Assembly (NCBI GenBank): GCA_937899715.1
Contig: CALCNX010000049.1
Location: forward strand, 1-64,000
Length of the DNA: 64,000 nt
Direction of reading: 5' to 3'
Source of the DNA: an uncultured bacterium
GTDB taxonomy: Bacteria; Bacteroidota; Ignavibacteria; Kapaibacteriales; UBA4661
In this document: one piece after another, positions 8,329 to 16,923 of the stretch
Position numbering within the stretch: position 1 is the stretch's first letter
How the letters are laid out: each line of letters begins with the position of its first letter
Position numbers and translations under genes: made by a program
The notes under the pieces: model-generated
The model's database searches: none
Told to the model about the DNA's origin: nothing
The model's input: the letters and a program-made list of their open reading frames with translations, nothing else

Positions 8329-9219
8329 ATGAACTATTCACTAACATCGTCTGCACCCGCACCAATACCAGTCGCACATTTGTTCGCTCCCTTGGATGGA
8401 CATTTATTGCGACTCCTGCGCAGCCTCCGCCCGGACGATTGGTCAAAGCAGACTCTTGCAGCGAAATGGACGGTCAAAGACGTAGCAGCGCATTTACTGG
8501 ATGGGAACGTCCGTGTGCTTTCCATGCAACGCGACGGCTACTTTGGCGTTTCAATGCCCGCAGCAGCGCAAGGTTCGTATTTGGGATTAGTAGATTGGCT
8601 GAACAGTCTCAACCACGAGTGGGTACAAGCCGCACAGCGCCTTAGCCCCGATGTACTTATTCTCTTGCTGGAAGCAACAAGTTACCCAACCAATGCGTAC
8701 TATGAGTCCGTTGACCTCTGGTCAGATGCACCTTTTCCTGTTGATTGGGCAGGTGAATCGAAAAGCTATCAATGGATGCACCTTGCCAGAGAATACACGG
8801 AAAAATGGCACCATCAGCAGCAAATACGCGAGGCAGTCGGGCAAACGGCAGAGCTTATGACACGAGAACTCTTCTATCCTTGCATTGATACCTTCATGCG
8901 CGGACTTCCGCACACCTATCGGACGGTAAGCGCACCCATTGGAACACTCGTTCATGTCTGCGTTACGGGTGAGGCAGGTGGGCGATGGATACTGGAACGC
9001 ACCAACGACGCATGGGTGCTATCGCCGAGCGCTACGGCTCAACCGACCGCAATACTCAGTCTTCCGCCGGATATAGCATGGAAAGTATGCACCAAAGGCG
9101 TATCGCTCGAAACAGCACGAAAACACGCCCATATTACGGGCGATACCGAACTGGGCGCACACGCGCTCACGATGGTGTCAGTGATGGCACAACCACGAGA
9201 ATTTGACGTAAATAATTGA
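8329..9219 (+). CDS. DinB-fold protein, maleylpyruvate isomerase-like
   Basis: The 296-residue protein has an N-terminal four-helix DinB-like domain of the mycothiol-dependent maleylpyruvate isomerase type. The first helix region LFAPLDGHLLRLLRSLRPDD is followed by WTVKDVAAHLLDGNVRVLS, which is the family's signature. HLAREYTEKWHHQQQIREAV holds the later His residues, so a three-His metal site is plausible. Such proteins are metal-dependent thiol transferases or isomerases, often of unknown substrate; bacteria of this group are not known to make mycothiol, so bacillithiol or another thiol may be used. It follows mreD by 37 bases but probably has no role in shape. Confidence 0.7.
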   Translation: MNYSLTSSAPAPIPVAHLFAPLDGHLLRLLRSLRPDDWSKQTLAAKWTVKDVAAHLLDGNVRVLSMQRDGYFGVSMPAAAQGSYLGLVDWLNSLNHEWVQAAQRLSPDVLILLLEATSYPTNAYYESVDLWSDAPFPVDWAGESKSYQWMHLAREYTEKWHHQQQIREAVGQTAELMTRELFYPCIDTFMRGLPHTYRTVSAPIGTLVHVCVTGEAGGRWILERTNDAWVLSPSATAQPTAILSLPPDIAWKVCTKGVSLETARKHAHITGDTELGAHALTMVSVMAQPREFDVNN

Positions 9220-9283
9220 TTTCACCCGCGAGCAGTTGCAAGCAGCATTGCGACCGCTCACTTTCTAACCATTCTTTTTTGGA

Positions 9284-9397
9284 TAGTGTTGAATGTTGGG
9301 TGTTGAGTTTTGAGTGTACCCGTCGTTGGCAACCTTTGCCAGCACGGATATTGTATACTCAGCAACTCAGCACTCAGTACCCAAAATTCGACACTCT
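9284..9397. repeat. Dispersed intergenic palindrome, TGAGTTTTGAGTG family, copy 1
   Basis: The left arm (about 9284-9320) contains TGTTGAGTTTTGAGTGTAC. The right arm (about 9353-9397), read on the other strand, gives GAGTGTCGAATTTTGGGTAC and then TGAGTGCTGAGTTGCTGAG, so the two arms form an imperfect palindrome. The same words recur near 28803, 31445-31546 and 33270. It fills most of the gap before smc. Confidence 0.6.
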
Positions 9398-9417
9398 CCC
9401 CTATCTTTCGTCATACC

Positions 9418-12400
9418 ATGTATTTATCACAAATTGAAGTCGTCGGCTTCAAGTCCTTTGCCGTCAAAACGCAGGTGAAGTTCACACCCGGCATGACGGC
9501 TATTGTCGGACCGAACGGTTGCGGTAAAACAAACGTTGTGGACGCGCTCCGCTGGGTCTTGGGCGAGCAAAAAGCCTCCACGCTCCGTTCGGACAAAATG
9601 CAAGACGTGATTTTCAACGGCACCAAAAACCGCCGCCCGCTTGGGCTTGCGGAGGTGTCGCTCACGGTGCAAAATAATCGTGGCGTACTGCCCACCGAAT
9701 ATTCTGAAGTCAAGATGACACGCCGCCTCTTCCGAAGCGGTGAAAGCCAATATCTCTTGAACGGTACGGAATGTCGTTTGCGCGATATTACCGACCTTTT
9801 CATGGATACGGGCATGGGTGCTGATGCGTATTCGGTGATTGAATTGAAGATGATTGAAACGATTCTCAGCAATCGCACCGATGAACGCCGCAAGCTCTTT
9901 GAAGAAGCCGCCGGAGTAACAAAGTATAAAAGCCGTCGCCGCGAAACGGAGCGCAAATTGGAAACCATTCAAAGTGACCTTTCGCGCATTAACGATATTG
10001 TTGTGGAAGTGCAAAAAGTCGTTCGTTCCCTTTCGCGCCAAGCAGCAAAGGCAAAACTGGCAGCAGAAATCGGCGGTAAGCTCCGTCAAGTGGAGCGTGT
10101 AACGCTTCAGCACGAATATGCCCAGCTTTTGCGACTCGCCCTCCCGCTCGAAGAAGGTATTCGCATAGAGCGCGCCAACAAAGAGCGCTATGACCAAGAA
10201 CTACAAGACGCAGAGGCGGTCATGGCAAACCTTGAAGCACAGCAAAACGACGTACAAAGTCGCTTGCAAGCTGCAGAAAGTGCCTTTGTAGAGGCACAGC
10301 GCAGGCAGATGGCGGCATCGCAAGAGCGTGCCGTTGCCAATGAACGCCTCATTGCTCTGGAACGCAGCCGTGAACGCGCACTGAAGGAATCTGCTGAACT
10401 GCAAGCTGCCGTGCAGCAAGCAGAAGTACGCCTTGCCGAAACCCGTGCAGCGCTTGATGCCTCAGAATATGACTTAGAAAGTGCAGAAAGCACCTATAAT
10501 CATCTCAAAGCCATTACCGACGAAATAAACGCCGGAGCGCAATCCGCCCGCGTAAATGCTCGCACGGCAAACGATGCGGTGATGAATCTTCTGAATCAAA
10601 TCAACGCTGTCCGCGCTAATTCCGAGCGCACCATTGCTTCCATGAATGCTCTCAAGCAGCGCACAAGCGAGACCGAACGCGCCATGCAGCAGCAGCAAGA
10701 AAAATTGATTACAGCGCAGCGCGACTATGAAGCATCGTTCGCACAAGGCGCAGAGCATGATGTCCGCGTTCGCAATGCCGAAGAAGAGCTTCATGCCGCA
10801 CAGGAAGCATTAGAAGCATTACAAGCGGAACTTTCAGCCGCAGAGCGTGAAGCAGCAACTATCCAAGCCGAACTCAGCCGCAAAAGCGCTTCGCTAGAGT
10901 TTTTGCAAGGTTTGGTCAATGCTGCCGATACCGTCCAATTCTTGATGAAGACCGATGCTTGGCAGCCCACACGCCGCATTACACTTGCCGAGGCAGTGTC
11001 GGCAGATGAACGTTTTCGTGTTTCACTGGAATCGGCGCTGGGCGAGGCGGCGGGTTATTTTGTGGTGGATACTGCCGAAGAAGCGGCGGCGGCTATATCG
11101 GCACTCAAGGCAGCAAACAAAGGAAAAGCAACCTTTATTTGCCTCGACCGTGTTCCACCGCGCCCTGCACCCACGCTTCTGCCGGAACAAGAGCAATTCG
11201 GAGGATATTTAAGCGAGATTGTCAATACCAATTCTGATGAACTCCGCAGCGAAGCTCTTCGGAACGTACTTCGCCTTATACTTGGCAATACGCTCTCTGT
11301 CGAAACAGCCGACAATGCACGGCAAGCAATTGAGCGAGGGTTGTGCGATGCTGCTGTGGCGTTGGACGGCGAAATTATTCGCACAAACGGTTCGGTGAAG
11401 GGCGGCGGAACAAATCCCACTGAAGGCGCGACGATTGGTCGCCGTGAGCAAATCGAAACACTCACGCAGGAAATAAGCGTTCTCCAAGCACGTTTGTCAG
11501 CGCTGCGTGCCACAATGACAGAAAAAACGGCACTTCGTAAAGAAATTAACCCGAACCGCAATGCGGACGCACTCCGTCAGGCAGAAGCCGCGAAAAGTAA
11601 GCATGAGCAGACTTTGGGGCAACTACGATTTCAGATGGAATCATTAGAAGAATCGTTGGAGCAAAAAAGTGCCGATATTGCCCGATTCGCTGGTGAAATG
11701 CGGGCGCTGGAAGAAGCACAAACACTGGACGGCTCCAATGGCAATGAGCTGGAAGAGCTTATGCAGCAAAAGCACAATGCAGAAGAACACTTGCGCCAGA
11801 TGCAAAATGCGTTAGCTGCTATCGAAGAAGAACTTGCCGCACGTGCCGACGAATCCCGTGCAGCCGAGATGCGGCTTGTGGAAGCACGTGGCGAGCAGCG
11901 TTCGCTTACAAGTGCTGTGGAACGCCTAGAGACAGAAATTACTTCTCTCGAAGAGCGCAGCCACAAACGCGAGCGTGAGGCACAAGAAGCCCAAAACGAA
12001 CATGATGCACTCGAACAAAGTTTTGCGACCATGGAAAGTGCTCTCGCAACCGTGCAAGCAGAAGCGTCGGGTCTGGAAGCCATTCGTGATGCCGTTGCGT
12101 TGGAACAGGCAGAAATTCGCAAGCACATCCAACGTGAAAGCGAAGACACGCGCAGCGTTCGCCGTGAAGCCGAAGCCGTAACAACGCGCCTTCACAAGGC
12201 AGAATTGGATTTTACAAATTTGCAAAACCGCGTAGAGGCTTTGCGGGAGAGGGCATTGGAAGAATTTACACTCGACCTCACGCAGTTCACGCAGCCCGAG
12301 ACGCTAGAAGAGTCCGCCATCAACGATAATGCGACGATGTTTGAAGACCAAAAATTCGACCTCGCACGACTCAAACATGAAGCAAAATCGCTTAAAGAGC

Positions 12401-13089
12401 AGATAAAAAGTATCGGCACAGTGAACCCACTTGCGGCAGAAGAGTATGACCGCGAGAATGCTCGTTTGGAATTTTTGGAGGCGCAATTTAAGGACTTGCA
12501 GGAATCCGAACATACGCTGAAGCAAACGATTCAGGAAATCAATCACACCGCGCAAAAGCAGTTTTACGACGTATTTGAGCGTATTCGCACGAACTTCATT
12601 CATATTTTCAAAACGCTCTTCAATGAAGGCGACGAAGCAGATTTGCAAATTGAAGAAGGTGACCCGCTTGAAGCGCCGATCAAAATTATCGCCAAGCCGC
12701 GTGGGAAGCGCCCGGCTTCTATTGAGATGCTCTCCGGTGGCGAAAAAACGCTGACGGCAATCGCTTTGCTCTTTGCTATCTACCTCGTTAAACCAAGTCC
12801 GTTCTGTATTCTGGACGAAGTAGATGCACCGCTCGACGACGCAAACATCGGTCGTTACGTGCGCCTTATTCGCACGTTCAGCGAAACGACCCAGTTTATT
12901 ATGATTACCCACAATAAACTCACCATGGAAGCCGCTGACACGCTCTACGGCGTTACGATGCAAGAAGAAGGCGTATCCAAACTCGTCTCGGTGCAGTTCA
13001 GTCAGTACCTTGGCGATGGCGCGTTTGCAGAAGAAAAAGGTTCGCAGAAAAGCGGGAAAGTGGAATCGGCACTGGAAGAACTCGCGTAA
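9418..13089 (+). CDS. smc: Chromosome segregation protein SMC
   Basis: This 1223-residue SMC ATPase is the core of the condensin that compacts and segregates the chromosome together with ScpA and ScpB (not in this window). Walker A is GPNGCGKTN (from residue 31). Two long coiled coils rich in Glu, Ala, Gln and Arg flank a hinge near residues 510-660 (GLVNAADTVQFLM to GSVKGGGTNPTEG). The C-terminal head has the signature MLSGGEKTLTAIALLFAIYL and Walker B FCILDEVDAPLDDANIGRY. The frame is open back to 9310, but that stretch is repeat-derived; ATG 9418 gives MYLSQIEVVGFKSF, the standard SMC N-terminus. A bidirectional terminator follows. Confidence 0.97.
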   Translation: MYLSQIEVVGFKSFAVKTQVKFTPGMTAIVGPNGCGKTNVVDALRWVLGEQKASTLRSDKMQDVIFNGTKNRRPLGLAEVSLTVQNNRGVLPTEYSEVKMTRRLFRSGESQYLLNGTECRLRDITDLFMDTGMGADAYSVIELKMIETILSNRTDERRKLFEEAAGVTKYKSRRRETERKLETIQSDLSRINDIVVEVQKVVRSLSRQAAKAKLAAEIGGKLRQVERVTLQHEYAQLLRLALPLEEGIRIERANKERYDQELQDAEAVMANLEAQQNDVQSRLQAAESAFVEAQRRQMAASQERAVANERLIALERSRERALKESAELQAAVQQAEVRLAETRAALDASEYDLESAESTYNHLKAITDEINAGAQSARVNARTANDAVMNLLNQINAVRANSERTIASMNALKQRTSETERAMQQQQEKLITAQRDYEASFAQGAEHDVRVRNAEEELHAAQEALEALQAELSAAEREAATIQAELSRKSASLEFLQGLVNAADTVQFLMKTDAWQPTRRITLAEAVSADERFRVSLESALGEAAGYFVVDTAEEAAAAISALKAANKGKATFICLDRVPPRPAPTLLPEQEQFGGYLSEIVNTNSDELRSEALRNVLRLILGNTLSVETADNARQAIERGLCDAAVALDGEIIRTNGSVKGGGTNPTEGATIGRREQIETLTQEISVLQARLSALRATMTEKTALRKEINPNRNADALRQAEAAKSKHEQTLGQLRFQMESLEESLEQKSADIARFAGEMRALEEAQTLDGSNGNELEELMQQKHNAEEHLRQMQNALAAIEEELAARADESRAAEMRLVEARGEQRSLTSAVERLETEITSLEERSHKREREAQEAQNEHDALEQSFATMESALATVQAEASGLEAIRDAVALEQAEIRKHIQRESEDTRSVRREAEAVTTRLHKAELDFTNLQNRVEALRERALEEFTLDLTQFTQPETLEESAINDNATMFEDQKFDLARLKHEAKSLKEQIKSIGTVNPLAAEEYDRENARLEFLEAQFKDLQESEHTLKQTIQEINHTAQKQFYDVFERIRTNFIHIFKTLFNEGDEADLQIEEGDPLEAPIKIIAKPRGKRPASIEMLSGGEKTLTAIALLFAIYLVKPSPFCILDEVDAPLDDANIGRYVRLIRTFSETTQFIMITHNKLTMEAADTLYGVTMQEEGVSKLVSVQFSQYLGDGAFAEEKGSQKSGKVESALEELA

Positions 13090-13119
13090 CGACGAACAAA
13101 GAAAGACGCAACAGTACAG

Positions 13120-13161
13120 AAAAAAGCCGCTCTGCAATATATTTGCAGAACGGCTTTTTTT
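13120..13161. terminator. Bidirectional terminator between smc and ctpA
   Basis: AAAAAAGCCG-c-TCTGCAA and TTGCAGA-a-CGGCTTTTTT form a long stem with one mismatch and an atatat loop. A-tract and T-tract ends let it serve both converging genes. Confidence 0.9.
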
Positions 13162-13188
13162 ATGTACCTACCTAATACCGTTGTTATT

Positions 13189-14811
13189 TTACTTTGCCCG
13201 CGCAATTTTCATTGCTTCGGGGAAAAGCTGAACAGCTTTTTCGACTTCTTTATTTTCAATGTAGGATTCCACAAATTCGGGGCTGGTGCTCCAGATATAA
13301 CTCGTGATAAGCCCTTTGACCGAGCGGCTCAGTATGGCTGCATCACGCACAAAATCTTCATCTTTCCACTCTGCTTTGCGTTCGGTAGCAGTACGTTTTA
13401 TCTCAGCAAGAGCAGTCTCATCGAGGTCGTATTTTTGGAGGAATTGTACGATGTCTTTCGCATATTTTGTGCGAATATCATTGCCGCTTTTAATGACCAC
13501 ATTATCCGCAAAATCCTGAATCACGCCTTTGCTACTCAGTTGACGAATAAATTTGCTGGCAGTGTCGTTTTTAACGACAAAATCCGGCACAATACCGCCG
13601 CCGCCATAGACAATGCGCCCGGAAATTGTTTTGAATTTTGGTCGCGGCGTGGTATCATTTTCGTGCTTGTGGTCAAGATTGGCTCCCTCTTCCACATCCT
13701 CACGCCCTTCCAGCGCATAGTATTTGCTGCGGTCTCCGGCGTATGAGCGCTGGATACAGCGTCCGGACGGCGTGTAGTAACGAGCAATCGTCAGGCGGAG
13801 TTCCGAACCATCCGAAAGCTGATACGGCACTTGCACAAGCCCCTTGCCGAAAGAAGTCTCTCCGACGACCAAACCTCTATCCAAATCCTGAATCGCGCCC
13901 GACACAATTTCACTTGCCGAAGCAGAACCGGAATTGATAAGCACAATCAGTGGTATATTTTCAAGTGTCCCGGCACGAGTGGAGAAATAGCGTTCGCTCA
14001 AGACTTCATTCCGTGCTTTGGTATAGACGATGGTTTTTCCTGCCGGAACAAATTCATCCACCAGACCAAACGCTTGTTGCAAGTAACCGCCGGCATTATT
14101 GCGCAAGTCCAAGATGAGTTTTTTCATGCCTTGTTGCTTGAGGTTTTGTGCGGCTTTCTGCACTTCCTCTACGGTTGTGGCGGCGAACTTATTCACGTAA
14201 ATATACCCAATATCCGTGCCTTCAACTATCCATGAAGCATCCACCGTGCGAATCGGTACGCCTTCGCGGACAATGGTGAGTGGAATCAGGTTAGGCGAGC
14301 CTTCGCGTTTGACCTGAATAGTTACTTTTGTACCCTTCTCACCTTTAAGTTTTTTCGGAACATCATCCGACTTCATGCCGATTGCGCTTTCGCCATTGAT
14401 TTTCACAATTCGGTCGCCGCAGAGCATTCCGAGGCGTTCACTCGGACCGCCAATCGAGGGGGTAAGAACGGTGATAGTGTCCTTGATAATGCGGAAGAGC
14501 ACACCAATTCCAAAATAATTGCCGCTAAAGCGCTCCTGTTCTTGGTCGCGTACTTTGGGCGGCAGATAGGCAGAGTGCGGGTCGAGCTTCTGAAGCATCC
14601 CGCGAATGGCACTTTCAGTGACTTGCGATACGTTCGCCGTATCTACGTAGTTTTGATTGATAAGATTGAGAATATCACCGAATTTGCGAATCTGTCCATA
14701 AACATTGTTCTCTTGTGCAGCAAGGTACTGCGGTGCAGACAAGCAGAGTAGTATTGAGACGCCAAAAATAATTCGGCGCATCAGACGAGAGAAAGCGCGA
14801 AGAGAAGGCAT
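13189..14811 (-). CDS. S41-family carboxy-terminal processing protease
   Basis: This is a periplasmic serine protease of the CtpA/Prc family, about 540 residues, which trims or degrades envelope proteins from their C-termini. It has a signal sequence (RRIIFGVSILLCLSAPQYLA, then AQ), an N-terminal helical part ending LQKLDPHSAYL, a PDZ domain (about GPSERLGMLCGDRIVKINGE), and the S41 core with the Ser in INSGSASASEIVSGAIQDL and the Lys in GETSFGKGLVQ. The frame runs back to 14937, but ATG 14811 or 14781 gives a proper signal peptide, and 14811 is used. The C-terminal ~150 residues after the core are less typical. Confidence 0.93.
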   Translation of the reverse strand: MPSLRAFSRLMRRIIFGVSILLCLSAPQYLAAQENNVYGQIRKFGDILNLINQNYVDTANVSQVTESAIRGMLQKLDPHSAYLPPKVRDQEQERFSGNYFGIGVLFRIIKDTITVLTPSIGGPSERLGMLCGDRIVKINGESAIGMKSDDVPKKLKGEKGTKVTIQVKREGSPNLIPLTIVREGVPIRTVDASWIVEGTDIGYIYVNKFAATTVEEVQKAAQNLKQQGMKKLILDLRNNAGGYLQQAFGLVDEFVPAGKTIVYTKARNEVLSERYFSTRAGTLENIPLIVLINSGSASASEIVSGAIQDLDRGLVVGETSFGKGLVQVPYQLSDGSELRLTIARYYTPSGRCIQRSYAGDRSKYYALEGREDVEEGANLDHKHENDTTPRPKFKTISGRIVYGGGGIVPDFVVKNDTASKFIRQLSSKGVIQDFADNVVIKSGNDIRTKYAKDIVQFLQKYDLDETALAEIKRTATERKAEWKDEDFVRDAAILSRSVKGLITSYIWSTSPEFVESYIENKEVEKAVQLFPEAMKIARAK

Positions 14812-14932
14812 GGGTGAGGAGAAAATCTGAAAAAATTGGGGAAGAGCTACACGATGCAGAAAATCTGTCTCGTTTGGTCTCACTGCAATATAACGTAGAA
14901 AACTAAATTTTGATGCACCGTTGACATTAGTG

Positions 14933-14958
14933 TACAAAATTTACTTTACAAAATTTAC
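14933..14958. repeat. Two 12-bp AT-rich direct repeats upstream of the CtpA-like gene
   Basis: TACAAAATTTAC occurs at 14933-14944 and again at 14947-14958, two bases apart, 122 bases or more upstream of the protease start. It could be a regulator binding site. A TTGACA on the plus strand next to it (14921-14926) does not point at any gene. Confidence 0.45.
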
Positions 14959-15004
14959 GTTAGCTGAATGTATAGTCAAGATTGCTTGCCCGCACGTGGA
15001 TATG

Positions 15005-16390
15005 TTATGGTTTTATCGGGATAATACTTGTTTGCCGTCCGTCCAGATACTGAACTCCTACACTGTCATTCGGAAAAAAAGCATCTTCTTCTAACATAAT
15101 GCGCAGAGGTTTGCCGTCCCATTCTTGAATAACTGTCTCCGCATTGAGTTCGATAGAATATGCGGTATTGGGGAAGAGAGGATACTCTCCTGCACCGGGC
15201 ACTCCTGACTGCATATCCCACATCCCTATGGCAGGTCCGGCAGCGTGTCCGTGTGCCCCAATCGGGTGCGTATAGATAGTCGCTTTGATGCCTTCCTTCG
15301 CAGCTTGCTCCAATGCGGCTTTTAGCATTATATTCCCCGTTGCGCCTGATTTGAACTGCTTCAGCAAAATATCTTGTGTCCGATTAGCATTGGCAAATGC
15401 CTTTTTGATTCCCATGGGAATGTCTGTCTCACCGCGCTTCAGCACATATGCGTGCTGCTGCACATCCGAGTTCAGACCTAGATACGACACACCAATATCT
15501 ACATGAAGAACATCACCTTCCTGAATTGTTTCCGAACCGGGCTTTGCAGAAGCAGGCGCTGTTGTATTCGCAATCGGGTCGGCTCGCTGGATGGAGACGG
15601 ACGGATGAAACCACGTTTGCAAGCCGAGTGCATTAATTCGCTCGCGGAAGCGCCATTCCAATTGCTCTGTCGTCGTGCTGCCGGGTTTGACCACTTCGCG
15701 CGAAAAACCTTCGGCAATAATGGCATGGGTAATTTTGCAAAGCTCGGGGAAATAGCGCATTTCCTCCGGTAGGCGTGTTTCCAGCCAACCAACACTGAGA
15801 CGCTCGCCGGAAACAAGGCGACCATGAAACTCTTGTGGCAGCGCCGTGAGAAATGCCTGATACTCAGTCTCGGTCAGCCCGTCAGCATGAGCAAAAGCAG
15901 TAGAGCGATTCAGCGCAATTCTCTTGGGTGCTCGCTCAGCAATTATTTCTGCAAGACGCTTGTATTGGTCGGATTGCTTGGCAGGATTCCATGCACTACG
16001 GAAAAATTTGCCCGCCGTACCCACATCGTACCGCGCCACTGCTAGACGTTCCATTCCGCCCGATTTTGCATCACTGCTGCTTCCTTTGTCGAACAGAACC
16101 AAAATTGTTCGCCGCCTTGCCGAAAGCCATGTTGCGGGGAGCATTGTTTTAAGCACTGGATCTTCATGGTACTCACGCCCGATAATCACCCACATATCAA
16201 CACCTTCCCGTCGCATGAGCTCCGGTGCAAGGCGCTGAAGACGAAGTTCCAGAATAGAATCTTGAAGCGCGGCACGTTCCTGCAGCGAAAGAATTCGCGG
16301 CATCAGAGGTGCGGACATGGTTTGTGCCAATGCCGGAGCGGCACTCGCGCCGAAAAGAACAGTACAGAAAACAAACAAAAAATGGTTCAT
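15005..16390 (-). CDS. Secreted M24-family metallopeptidase (Xaa-Pro aminopeptidase-like)
   Basis: The 461-residue protein has a signal peptide (FLFVFCTVLFGASAAPALAQ), a creatinase-like N-terminal domain, and a C-terminal pita-bread domain of peptidase family M24. Likely metal ligands are the Asp pair in DVLHVDIGVSYLGLNSDVQQ, the His in THPIGAHGHAAGPAIG, the Glu in YSIELNAETV and the Glu in LRIMLEEDAFF. M24 enzymes of this type remove N-terminal residues next to proline; the signal peptide puts this one in the periplasm or outside. The gene lies upstream of the S41 protease on the same strand, so the two could share a degradative role, but the 190-base gap argues against one tight operon. Confidence 0.85.
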   Translation of the reverse strand: MNHFLFVFCTVLFGASAAPALAQTMSAPLMPRILSLQERAALQDSILELRLQRLAPELMRREGVDMWVIIGREYHEDPVLKTMLPATWLSARRRTILVLFDKGSSSDAKSGGMERLAVARYDVGTAGKFFRSAWNPAKQSDQYKRLAEIIAERAPKRIALNRSTAFAHADGLTETEYQAFLTALPQEFHGRLVSGERLSVGWLETRLPEEMRYFPELCKITHAIIAEGFSREVVKPGSTTTEQLEWRFRERINALGLQTWFHPSVSIQRADPIANTTAPASAKPGSETIQEGDVLHVDIGVSYLGLNSDVQQHAYVLKRGETDIPMGIKKAFANANRTQDILLKQFKSGATGNIMLKAALEQAAKEGIKATIYTHPIGAHGHAAGPAIGMWDMQSGVPGAGEYPLFPNTAYSIELNAETVIQEWDGKPLRIMLEEDAFFPNDSVGVQYLDGRQTSIIPIKP

Positions 16391-16642
16391 AGTGGTAGTA
16401 CTTGAGATAGTTTTTGTGTATTGTATTAAGGGTTAAAAATACAAAACCGAACGGGTGTACACAAGTTGTCAAAACAAGCCACCAAAGCGAATGTGAACTT
16501 GTCGCAATCCTTCAGAAATCAGAAAAAGATGACCACAGAAAGGTATGCGTAATGTTGTGGGATTTTTTGTATTTTACCAAGCAGTTCGTTCTTGGCAGCA
16601 AATCCACGATTGTTTTCTCCATCCATCCTTACGGTACATTTT

Positions 16643-16819
16643 ATGCCTACTCTATCACCTTCAGCCCGTGAGCGATTTGCACTTGCATCTATCCTTTTTT
16701 TGTCGGTACACATCTTACGAGAACTCTGGGCGTACTACGAGAATTGGCGTTCTGCTTCCCGGGTGCTGGAAGAAGAAATTTCGTCGGCTCTTGATGCTGT
16801 GCCTGTCACACGCGATTAA
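16643..16819 (+). CDS. Small hypothetical protein
   Basis: The 58-residue ORF starts with ATG 16643 (MPTLSPSARERFALASILFL). It has one moderately hydrophobic helix (FALASILFLSVHIL) followed by an amphipathic, acidic helix (SRVLEEEISSALDAV). The frame is open upstream to 16592, but ATG 16643 looks best. No family is recognised. It lies alone, divergent from the M24 peptidase and 104 bases before the cyclase gene. It may be a real small membrane protein or a chance ORF. Confidence 0.4.
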   Translation: MPTLSPSARERFALASILFLSVHILRELWAYYENWRSASRVLEEEISSALDAVPVTRD

Positions 16820-16923
16820 ACGCCGCCCTCACTAAGAGCGAAGCGCCTCTCTGTGTTGTTTCGTCTTATCTGTATACAATCGTGCTGTGTCCAACCTAAC
16901 TCACCTGCTGATCTGTTTCCATT

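Noticed and set aside
12304..13137. 277-codon frame opposite the smc C-terminal head
   Set aside because: It covers the ABC signature and Walker B region of smc and shows no domain of its own.
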